Shown: positions 1 to 4,999 of the stretch, piece after piece
Position numbering within the stretch: the first letter of the stretch is position 1
Layout of the letters: every line of letters begins with the position of its first letter
NCBI GenBank assembly: GCA_029263275.1
Contig: JAJCXU010000627.1
Span: 1 to 5,453, forward strand
DNA length: 5,453 nucleotides
From: Ilumatobacter sp.
GTDB taxonomy: Bacteria > Actinomycetota > Acidimicrobiia > Acidimicrobiales > Ilumatobacteraceae
Reading direction: 5' to 3'
Notes under the pieces: generated by a model
Told to the model about the DNA's origin: nothing
Databases searched by the model: none
The model's input: the letters and a program-made list of their open reading frames with translations, nothing else
Program-made: the position numbers and the translations under genes

Positions 1-22
1 AACGGGCAGAGCCCGAGAGTCG

Positions 23-1141
23 TCAGGCGTTGGGCAGGACGACGACGCCGACGCTCGGCGCAACGTTGCCGTCGTGCACGTCGGCCCACGCTGCCGCCGC
101 CCCGTCGGCGCCCGTGCGATGGTCGATCGACAACCACGCTCGGCTGCCTTCGACGAACGAGGTCAGGGCGTCGGCGCAGCGCTGCTGGTAGGTCTCGCGG
201 CCCCATTGCTCGAGGCGTCGGCCGACTTCGGATGGTGCGAAGAACAGCTGTGGTTGCGGCCCTGGCAGTTGGGCAGCAGTTTCGGCGTCGACGTCGGGTG
301 CGTCGTGGTGGCTGCGTCCGACCGTCATCGAGTACTTGAGTTGCTCGCCGAGCCGGGTGTGTACGGCGCCAAGCACCGTGGGGTTGCCCGCCATGTCGAT
401 CGAGACGGATGCGATGGACGCGTCGATGTCGTCGATCTCGTCGTAGGTGACGACCTGGTCGTAGTAGCCCAGGCTGCGGACGAAGTCGGCATTGCCGGCC
501 GAGGTGAGGCCGACCACCTTGACCGCGCCGCGTTCGGCAGCGCGTTGCGCGAACCCGATGGCGGTCTTCGACGAGGCCGACAGCACGACGACCTGCCCTG
601 CGCCGAAGTAGGCCGGGTCTCCGTTGTCCGTGCCTCCGGCAGAGTCGGCGAAGAACTCCTCGGCGAGGTAGCCCGTCAGGAAGAGACCGCGGAGCAGCAC
701 GTGGCGGTCTTCGCCGTCTTCAGCCGCGTCGTACATCCCATCGCGCTTCGTGTCGACGTACGAGCGATACACCGGGGCGTGCGGTTGCCGGTGGGCACCA
801 TCGTCCCGGAAGCCGTCACTGACCAGCGTTGCCGTGATCACCGTGGTCGAGGCCATGGGGAACCAGCCGTAGTAGCGGCCGCCGACCGCGATATCGGGGT
901 TGTTCGACTCGACCACTTCGGCCCAGCCCATCGCTGGCACCTGACCAAATGGCAGCTCGGTGGGGAAGAATTCCCAGTACGCAAGCATGTCGCCGAACAC
1001 GGCGTAGGTGATGTTGTTGGCGGTCACCGCGAACCGGTCGATCCGCAACCGCACCTGATTCTCCTCAAGCGGTTGCTCGGCCACCTCGACGGTCTTCGTG
1101 TTGCCAATGACCTTGCGTTCGACGAGAAGTGCGTGATCCAT
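23..1141 (-). CDS. DUF2855 family protein (MDR-like oxidoreductase fold)
   Basis: This encodes 372 aa and looks like a complete DUF2855 protein, a family of unknown substrate distantly related to medium-chain (zinc-type) dehydrogenases. The N-terminal block resembles the family closely: LLVERK (residues 5-10), RLRIDRFAVTANNITYAVFG (31-50), then AYWEFFP (54-60) and PAMGWAEVVES (69-79). A central segment VVVLSASSKTAIG (184-196) sits where a nucleotide-binding Rossmann strand-turn-helix would be, followed by AVKVVGLTS. I see no clear zinc-ligand set, so catalysis is not established. No signal peptide or membrane segment is seen, so it is probably cytosolic. The frame stays open upstream to 1264, but the ATG at 1141 is chosen because family similarity begins there and the extension would run into the divergent gene. 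No strong ribosome binding site precedes it. It is divergent from the SDR at 1229. Family call is confident; the reaction is unknown. Confidence 0.85.
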   Translation of the reverse strand: MDHALLVERKVIGNTKTVEVAEQPLEENQVRLRIDRFAVTANNITYAVFGDMLAYWEFFPTELPFGQVPAMGWAEVVESNNPDIAVGGRYYGWFPMASTTVITATLVSDGFRDDGAHRQPHAPVYRSYVDTKRDGMYDAAEDGEDRHVLLRGLFLTGYLAEEFFADSAGGTDNGDPAYFGAGQVVVLSASSKTAIGFAQRAAERGAVKVVGLTSAGNADFVRSLGYYDQVVTYDEIDDIDASIASVSIDMAGNPTVLGAVHTRLGEQLKYSMTVGRSHHDAPDVDAETAAQLPGPQPQLFFAPSEVGRRLEQWGRETYQQRCADALTSFVEGSRAWLSIDHRTGADGAAAAWADVHDGNVAPSVGVVVLPNA

Positions 1142-1161
1142 CGCGTCAGCATGGCAGACGT

Positions 1162-1179
1162 CGGTTCGACCGGTTCGAC
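1162..1179. repeat. Tandem 9-bp repeat, possible operator
   Basis: CGGTTCGAC occurs twice back to back with no mismatch, and the next two bases (CG) start a third copy. The junction holds the small palindrome ACCGGT. It lies between two divergent start codons, where a regulator binding direct repeats could control both genes. No regulator gene is present in the window, so an operator role is only a suggestion; chance repetition in GC-rich DNA is possible. Confidence 0.4.
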
Positions 1180-1191
1180 CGTGCCAGCCGG

Positions 1192-1222
1192 TTGCAGCGT
1201 CGGCGCCTCCACCGACTACAAC
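1192..1222 (+). promoter_or_regulatory. Weak candidate promoter for SDR, leaderless geometry
   Basis: TACAAC (1217-1222) lies exactly 6 nt before the ATG at 1229, and TTGCAG (1192-1197) lies 19 nt upstream of it. In actinomycetes a TANNNT -10 ending about 6-7 nt before the start codon is typical of leaderless mRNAs. Here the last base is C rather than T and the spacer is long, so this is a weak match. The absence of a well-spaced Shine-Dalgarno sequence before this gene is compatible with it. Confidence 0.25.
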
Positions 1223-1228
1223 CGGGGC

Positions 1229-2062
1229 ATGACCCAAGACGCCAACTATCGCAACACCGACCATCCCCCGCTCGATCTCGGCAGCCTGTTTGGTCTCTCC
1301 GGCAAGGTCGCCGTCGTCACCGGCGGCTCACGGGGCATCGGCTACATGATCGCTGCAGGCCTGGTCGCCAACGGCGTGAAGGTGTACATCACTGCCCGCA
1401 AGGCTGCTCAATGTGATGCAGCGGCGGCTGAGTTGTCACAACGCGAGCCCGGGCACGGCGAGTGCATCTCGATTCCCGCTGACATGTCGACTGCCGAAGG
1501 CGTCGCCTCGTTCGTCAGCGCATTCTCCGAGAACGAGAGCCAGCTCGACATCCTCGTCAACAACGCCGGTGCCGCATGGGGCGCACCTCTCGGCGAGTTC
1601 CCCGAAGTCGGCTTCGACAAAGTCATGGACATCAACGTCAAGGCACCGTTCATGCTGACGCAGGCCTTCCTCCCCCAACTCAAGGCCGGCGCCACCCACG
1701 AAGACCCGGCGCGCGTCGTGATGATCGGCTCGATCGACGGCATCCGCGTCCCGACCGGCGACAACTACTCGTATTCGGCATCCAAGGCGGCCATCCACAT
1801 GATGACGCGGCACATGGCGTCACATCTGGTGGGCGAGCACATCTTGCTCAACTCGATCGCTCCGGGTCCGTTCCCGTCGAAGATGATGGCGTACATGCTC
1901 GACGACGAGGACAACCGCAAGATCGTCGAGGGCACCACGCCACGCAAGCGCGTGGGCACGCCGCAGGACATCGCCGGCACGGTCATCTACCTGTCCAGCC
2001 GTGCGAGCGCCTACACCTCCGGCACCGTCATTCCCGTCGACGGCGGCATCTCCACCCTCTGA
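1229..2062 (+). CDS. SDR family NAD(P)-dependent oxidoreductase (classical)
   Basis: This 277-aa protein has every hallmark of a classical short-chain dehydrogenase/reductase. The cofactor-binding glycine motif TGGSRGIG is at residues 31-38 and NNAG at 111-114. The catalytic tetrad is visible as N136 (in DINVKAP), S168 (in MIGSID), Y182 and K186 (YSASK). APGP follows at 211-214, and the C-terminus has the usual substrate-loop-to-end pattern (TSGTVIPVDGG). R35 after the glycine motif hints at NADPH, but this is uncertain. The enzyme would reduce a carbonyl or oxidise an alcohol in the cytosol; the substrate cannot be read. The frame is open back to 74, but that extension is antisense to DUF2855. 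The ATG at 1229 gives a normal N-terminus about 30 residues before the glycine motif. It is divergent from DUF2855, and its stop lies 27 nt before the first palindrome at 2090. Confidence 0.93.
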   Translation: MTQDANYRNTDHPPLDLGSLFGLSGKVAVVTGGSRGIGYMIAAGLVANGVKVYITARKAAQCDAAAAELSQREPGHGECISIPADMSTAEGVASFVSAFSENESQLDILVNNAGAAWGAPLGEFPEVGFDKVMDINVKAPFMLTQAFLPQLKAGATHEDPARVVMIGSIDGIRVPTGDNYSYSASKAAIHMMTRHMASHLVGEHILLNSIAPGPFPSKMMAYMLDDEDNRKIVEGTTPRKRVGTPQDIAGTVIYLSSRASAYTSGTVIPVDGGISTL

Positions 2063-2089
2063 ACTCTGAACGGTGCCAGATTGCCTTCT

Positions 2090-2129
2090 TGTGAGGACAT
2101 GCTCCGTCCGACAGACCATGTCCTCACAC
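2090..2129. repeat. 40-nt palindromic element, copy 1
   Basis: Perfect 12-nt arms TGTGAGGACATG (2090-2101) and CATGTCCTCACA (2117-2128) flank a 15-nt centre. That centre pairs further (TC/GA and GT/AC, with C-C and C-A mismatches) down to a 3-nt loop at 2108-2110. It aligns without gaps to copy 2 at 2151-2190 at 32 of 40 positions. It starts 27 nt after the SDR stop, so it may act as a hairpin stabilising or ending that transcript, but no U-tract follows. It could equally be a dispersed REP-like repeat or a protein-binding palindrome. Confidence 0.75.
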
Positions 2130-2150
2130 GGAACGATCGGCCCCGCTTCG

Positions 2151-2190
2151 TGTGAGCACAAGGACCGTCGGACGGACCATGCGCTCACAC
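2151..2190. repeat. 40-nt palindromic element, copy 2
   Basis: Outer arms GTGTGAGC (2150-2157) and GCTCACAC (2183-2190) are perfectly complementary. Pairing then continues inward with only three symmetric single mismatches (2158/2182, 2161/2179, 2164/2176) to a 3-nt loop at 2169-2171. It has the same centre and loop size as copy 1, 61 nt upstream. The base pair at repeat positions 7 and 33 is G-C in copy 1 and C-G in copy 2, a compensatory change. The element ends 49 nt before the preferred dioxygenase start, so it could lie in the 5' leader or promoter of that gene. Confidence 0.75.
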
Positions 2191-2227
2191 AAAACCGTGC
2201 CGCAACTCGGGCGCGCGTGGGAGAATT

Positions 2228-2232
2228 GGAGG
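2228..2232 (+). promoter_or_regulatory. Ribosome binding site that decides the dioxygenase start
   Basis: GGAGG is the clearest Shine-Dalgarno sequence in the window. Two in-frame ATGs follow. The first, at 2234, is only 1 nt away, too close for normal initiation. The second, at 2240, is 7 nt away, close to optimal spacing, and is therefore preferred. Confidence 0.7.
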
Positions 2233-2239
2233 TATGGCA

Positions 2240-2929
2240 ATGCGGTTGAAGGACTCGTATCACTTGGGTGAGCAGGTGGCCGACGACCCGTTGGTCCAGG
2301 TCATCGACGACTTCGTCACCGTGACCGAGCGCAATCACATCATGCGGATCACCGCCGACAAGCTCGACACGGCAATGGTCAGCGCCGTCGGCGCAGCCAA
2401 GACCAGCGATGGCCGAACCGGCTCGGTCGCGTGGGTCAAACACGATCAGACGCCGATCGTGCGCGGACTGGTCAAGCGGGTCAGCAACCTCGTCGGCATT
2501 CCGGTCCGCCACGCCGAGTCGTTGCAGGTCGTGCACTACGGCGAGACCCAGGAGTACAAGCCGCACTTCGATGCGTACGACATGACGACCGAAAAAGGCC
2601 AGCAGCGCACCGCCAAGGGCGGCCAGCGGCTGCTGACGGCGCTGATGTACCTGAACGACGTCGAGGACGGTGGTGGGACCATCTTCCCCAAGCTCGAACT
2701 CGAGGTCGAAGCCAAGCCCGGCCGCATGGTGATCTTCCACAACGTGGGCGATCACGCCCTCGAGGACACGACCCGACATCGCCGGGCGCTCCACGGCGGC
2801 TCACCGGTGTGGGGCGGCCAGAAGTGGGCGTGCAATCTGTGGTTCCGACAGCTGCCGTATCAGGCCCCGAAACCCAAGGGCCAGATCCGGGGCCGCAGCG
2901 GTCGGGTCACACCGAAGAAGAAGCGCTGA
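2240..2929 (+). CDS. 2OG-Fe(II) oxygenase, prolyl 4-hydroxylase type
   Basis: Numbering is from the alternative ATG at 2234 (231 aa); the preferred start at 2240 gives 229 aa. The C-terminal two-thirds is a prolyl-4-hydroxylase-type double-stranded beta-helix domain. Iron ligands are H111 and D113 (in YKPHFDAYD) and distal H187 (in ALHGGSPV). K197 (in GGQKWACNLW) is the expected 2-oxoglutarate-binding lysine. RTGSVAW (61-67), LNDVEDGGGTIFP (140-152) and KPGRMVIFHN (161-170) are also typical. It would couple 2-oxoglutarate decarboxylation to hydroxylation, by family analogy of a proline in a protein or peptide; the target is not visible. There is no signal peptide, so a cytosolic protein is likely. 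Unusually, the domain is followed by a basic tail (211-231) with nine K/R and no acidic residue. The gene stands alone, preceded by two palindromes and convergent with the SDR ending at 2953. Confidence 0.92.
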   Translation: MRLKDSYHLGEQVADDPLVQVIDDFVTVTERNHIMRITADKLDTAMVSAVGAAKTSDGRTGSVAWVKHDQTPIVRGLVKRVSNLVGIPVRHAESLQVVHYGETQEYKPHFDAYDMTTEKGQQRTAKGGQRLLTALMYLNDVEDGGGTIFPKLELEVEAKPGRMVIFHNVGDHALEDTTRHRRALHGGSPVWGGQKWACNLWFRQLPYQAPKPKGQIRGRSGRVTPKKKR

Positions 2930-2973
2930 CGCTCAAGCGAAAACGCTGACGCTCAAGCGAAAGCGTTGACGCT
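2921..2973. repeat. 20-bp tandem repeat (about 2.65 copies) at convergent gene ends
   Basis: Copies occupy 2921-2940, 2941-2960 and 2961-2973 (partial). Copies 1 and 2 differ at one base in 20, and copy 3 differs from copy 1 at one base in 13. The core is CGCTGACGCTCAAGCGA. The array covers the last codons and stop of the dioxygenase (2927-2929), the 23-nt gap, and the stop and last codons of the minus-strand SDR (2953-2955 onward). Because 20 is not a multiple of 3, the TGA in successive copies (2927, 2947, 2967) falls in all three plus-strand frames. It probably arose by tandem duplication or slippage. Confidence 0.85.
2942..2967. terminator. Candidate bidirectional hairpin between convergent genes
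   Basis: AACGCT (2942-2947) and AGCGTT (2962-2967) are perfectly complementary. Inside, CGC (2950-2952) and GCG (2957-2959) can pair around a TCAA loop, separated from the outer stem by a 2x2 internal loop (GA opposite AA). The location between convergent stop codons fits termination of both transcripts. There is no T-run on the plus side, and only a short TTTT on the minus side, so any termination would be weak or factor-assisted. The structure is formed from tandem repeat copies and could be incidental. Confidence 0.35.
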
Positions 2974-3942
2974 GGTCATTTCTGCCGAGAGGTCCCAGAG
3001 CTTGGCGGCGTTTGCTGCGTCGACGGCATAGGGCTTCACGCCGACGAATCGACCCATCGGACTGCTCAGATCTTCGATGTTGGCGATGTCCGCGTCTTCG
3101 CAGTACACGCCGCCCATGCCATCGAGCTGCGGCGAGGTGGCAGCGAAGATCGATGTGGACGCTCCCTGTTCGGGCGTCTTGAACCGCTCGTTGATGTTGC
3201 CGGCTTCATCCATCCACCCCATGGCGATCATCTCCTCTTTCGGAAGGTGACGCTGCAGCTCGGTCATGATGCCCCCGGGGTGCACGGCGAATGCTCGCAC
3301 GCCGTGTTCAGCGCCGAGTGCGTCGAGGTGCACCGCGAAGAGCGCGTTCGCTGTTTTCGCCTGGCCGTAGGCCACCCACTTGTCGTAACCCGACGTGAAG
3401 TGGACGTCGTCATAGCGAATGTCGGAGAGTTTGTGCCCGGTGGACGACAGTGCCACGACGCGAGCGCCACCATCGGCGGCCAAGGCCGACCACATCGCAT
3501 TGGTCATCACGTAGTGACCGAGATGGTTCGTGGCGAACTGGGCTTCCCAGCCGTCGCCGATCCGCGTTTCGGGGCACGCCATGATCGCCGCGTTGTTGAT
3601 GAGGATGTCGACGGACCGCTCGCCGTCGGCGATGCGCTGACCGAAACCACTCGCGCTCGCAAGATCTCCGAGGTCCATCTCATCGACGGTGACCGTGCCT
3701 GCGGTGTCTCCCAACCCTGCCAGCACCTCGCGAGCGTGATCGGGACGACGGGCCGGGACGATGACGTCCGCTCCCGCTTCCGCGAGACCCTTCGTCGTTT
3801 CGAGGCCAAGGCCCGAATACCCGCCCGTGACCACGGCGAGCTTGCCGGAGAGATCGGCACCGCCGATCACCTCCGAGGGCGTCGAACGCATTCCGAATCC
3901 GGAGCCGAGTGCCTGCTGTGCTGTGCGTTGCGGTGCGGTCAT
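2953..3942 (-). CDS. SDR family oxidoreductase, retinol-dehydrogenase-like
   Basis: This 329-aa protein is a short-chain dehydrogenase of the longer RDH/WWOX/protochlorophyllide-reductase-like type. The cofactor motif TGGYSGLG is at residues 39-46, with the basic pair R65-R66 (PARRP) favouring NADP(H). NNAA is at 116-119, NHLGH (139-143) supplies the structural Asn, S166/S167 (LSSTGH) the Ser, and Y192/K196 (YGQAK) the catalytic pair. HPGG is at 221-224. The long C-terminal region (about 225-320) is usual for this subgroup and shapes the substrate pocket. The substrate is unknown, likely hydrophobic by analogy. The ATG at 3942 puts the glycine motif at residue 39; the upstream open frame overlaps the next gene and is not used. 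No good Shine-Dalgarno sequence is visible. It lies 70 nt downstream of the beta-propeller gene on the same strand, and its final codons lie in the tandem repeat. Confidence 0.92.
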   Translation of the reverse strand: MTAPQRTAQQALGSGFGMRSTPSEVIGGADLSGKLAVVTGGYSGLGLETTKGLAEAGADVIVPARRPDHAREVLAGLGDTAGTVTVDEMDLGDLASASGFGQRIADGERSVDILINNAAIMACPETRIGDGWEAQFATNHLGHYVMTNAMWSALAADGGARVVALSSTGHKLSDIRYDDVHFTSGYDKWVAYGQAKTANALFAVHLDALGAEHGVRAFAVHPGGIMTELQRHLPKEEMIAMGWMDEAGNINERFKTPEQGASTSIFAATSPQLDGMGGVYCEDADIANIEDLSSPMGRFVGVKPYAVDAANAAKLWDLSAEMTSVNAFA

Positions 3943-3948
3943 CTCGGG

Positions 3949-3954
3949 AACGTA
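3949..3954 (-). promoter_or_regulatory. Candidate -10 element, leaderless geometry, for minus-strand SDR
   Basis: Read on the minus strand, TACGTT fits the actinobacterial TANNNT -10 pattern and ends exactly 6 nt before the ATG at 3942. Transcription would then start at or beside the A of the start codon, giving a leaderless mRNA. This agrees with the lack of a Shine-Dalgarno sequence. No convincing -35 is seen; its expected place, about 3972-3977, overlaps the small inverted repeat at 3974-3999. Confidence 0.35.
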
Positions 3955-3973
3955 GCGCGCCGCGCCCCGACCT

Positions 3974-3999
3974 GGAGACGCGAAGCCATCGGTGTCTCC
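3974..3999 (-). terminator. Small inverted repeat between minus-strand genes
   Basis: GGAGAC (3974-3979) and GTCTCC (3994-3999) form a 6-bp stem with a 14-nt loop, beginning 13 nt after the stop of the beta-propeller gene. No U-tract follows on the minus strand, so it is a poor intrinsic terminator. It may be a weak attenuator, an mRNA-end stabiliser, an operator over the -35 region of the next gene, or chance. Confidence 0.25.
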
Positions 4000-4012
4000 G
4001 AAGACCCGCTGG

Positions 4013-4999
4013 TTAGTCCCAGTCGATCTCTGCAACGGCGATGCCGGACTCCCCCGCCACCGCATAGAGCAGGTAGCTCCGCCCGTCGACATCGTCGAAC
4101 ACCGCGGGGTCGCGCAGCTGGTTGACGTGGCCGTGGGCGACGCTGCGCTCCGATGGTTCGATCGGAGCGTCGGCACCCTCCCAGTCATGCTCGGGTCGGA
4201 GCACAACTTCTGCTGCTGACGCCGACCACGTCGACCAATCTCCGTCGAGCGCAATCGTCGAGTGGAGGATCGATTCCGGAGCGTCGCCGACACGCGTCCA
4301 GAACACGTGGAGCAGTCCATCGCGCACGGTGACTGCCGAGTGCCGCATCTCGGGCATGAAGAGGCTCGGCCCTTCCTCGAATCCGGTCATCCCGTCGGCA
4401 CTGCGGTACATCACGCCGGGCATTGCCAACGCGTACGTTCTGCCCTCGTGAGCGAATGCCCGGACGTAGGGGCGGGCGAGTACCTCGGGGTGGCCAGTGA
4501 ACGTGAGACCGTCCGACGAGGTCGCCACCTTCGTCAGCTGGATGCCGAGGCGGGCGAGCCCGTGGAAGTACATCACCACCTGCCGTCGACTTTCGTCGAC
4601 GTGGACGTCAGGCGACGCGATGTGCGGCGTGGTCGCATCGATCAGGACCACGGACGCACGAGCTGCGCCGAGGTGCTTGGTGTAGAGCGCTTCGAGTTCA
4701 CTCAGCTGCTCGGGTGTCGACTCAGGCGGCTCGGTGATCAGGGTGCTGTCAGCCAACCGGAGGCTGCCCGGACCGTGGACCGTCCACGGGCCGGTCACTG
4801 CGTCGGCATGCGCGAGGCGGATGTACTCGCCCTTGTGGTCGGCGAAGTAGAGCGAGTAGATGCCGAGCGGCTCGTCGATCCATGCGGGCGTACGGATGAG
4901 CGATGGGCCCTGGATGTTGTGGCCGATCGACGGCCCGCCTCCGCTGCTCGGTGTTGCTTCCTCGATGATCGGGCCGCCGCCCAATCGCGTCAACCTCAT
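4013..4999 (-). CDS. Five-bladed beta-propeller protein, glycoside hydrolase 43-like
   Basis: This 328-aa protein has repeating blade-like segments typical of GH43/GH117-type five-bladed propellers. They are GPSLIRTPAW with LYFADHKG...IRLAHAD (31-66), PHIASPDVHVD (125-135) with MYFHG (143-147), FAHEGRTYALA (182-192), RHSAVTVRDGLLHVFW (219-234), and RDPAVFDDVDGRSYLLY (286-302). D131 and D287 are candidate acidic residues on the propeller axis. I cannot assign the catalytic acid/base set with certainty, and some relatives are uncharacterised proteins, so glycosidase activity is not proven. No signal peptide is present, so an intracellular role is likely. The ATG at 4999 overlaps the TGA of the upstream dehydrogenase as ATGA, implying translational coupling. 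The open frame continues upstream to 5125 but is only the antiphase shadow of that gene. The pairing suggests both proteins act on the same sugar- or hydroxyacid-related substrate, which is inference. Confidence 0.72.
   Translation of the reverse strand: MRLTRLGGGPIIEEATPSSGGGPSIGHNIQGPSLIRTPAWIDEPLGIYSLYFADHKGEYIRLAHADAVTGPWTVHGPGSLRLADSTLITEPPESTPEQLSELEALYTKHLGAARASVVLIDATTPHIASPDVHVDESRRQVVMYFHGLARLGIQLTKVATSSDGLTFTGHPEVLARPYVRAFAHEGRTYALAMPGVMYRSADGMTGFEEGPSLFMPEMRHSAVTVRDGLLHVFWTRVGDAPESILHSTIALDGDWSTWSASAAEVVLRPEHDWEGADAPIEPSERSVAHGHVNQLRDPAVFDDVDGRSYLLYAVAGESGIAVAEIDWD

Larger units (their letters stand above)
1142..1228. promoter_or_regulatory. Divergent intergenic region (DUF2855 / SDR)
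   Basis: These 87 bp separate the start codons of two divergent genes, so promoters for both directions must lie here or extend into the coding ends. The region contains a tandem 9-bp repeat (1162-1179), a further CCGGTT at 1188-1193, and a possible -10 for the SDR. No convincing -10 hexamer is visible for the minus-strand gene. The promoter role follows from gene arrangement rather than a clear consensus. Confidence 0.5.
2063..2233. other. Non-coding gap with two palindromic repeats
   Basis: No gene is supported in these 171 bp between two same-strand genes. The gap holds two 40-nt palindromic elements (2090-2129 and 2151-2190) separated by 21 nt, then 43 nt leading to the dioxygenase start. 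I see no tRNA, no T-rich terminator tail and no clear TANNNT -10 hexamer between the second palindrome and the next start. GAGAAT at 2221-2226 is a poor candidate. Confidence 0.6.

Noticed and set aside
74..1228. Long plus-strand open frame running into the SDR from the left, as an N-terminal extension or separate gene
   Set aside because: It is antisense to the well-supported DUF2855 gene and its translation resembles no family. It is a by-product of GC-rich codon use; SDR similarity starts only after 1229.
2090..2128. CRP/FNR-type operator, because of TGTGA and TCACA
   Set aside because: The half-sites are about 29 nt apart rather than 6, and are part of a much longer palindrome.
2090..2190. 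Two-repeat mini CRISPR array
   Set aside because: Only two units at 80 percent identity, a 21-nt gap and no cas gene. The strong full-length palindrome fits a hairpin element better.
2431..2949. Alternate-frame open readings inside the dioxygenase gene on both strands
   Set aside because: Their translations are Arg/Pro-rich shadows, while the dioxygenase frame carries all iron and 2-oxoglutarate ligands.
3943..4320. Upstream open extension of the minus-strand SDR
   Set aside because: It overlaps the beta-propeller gene in another frame and has low-complexity, Ser/Arg-rich translation. The SDR has a normal N-terminus from 3942.
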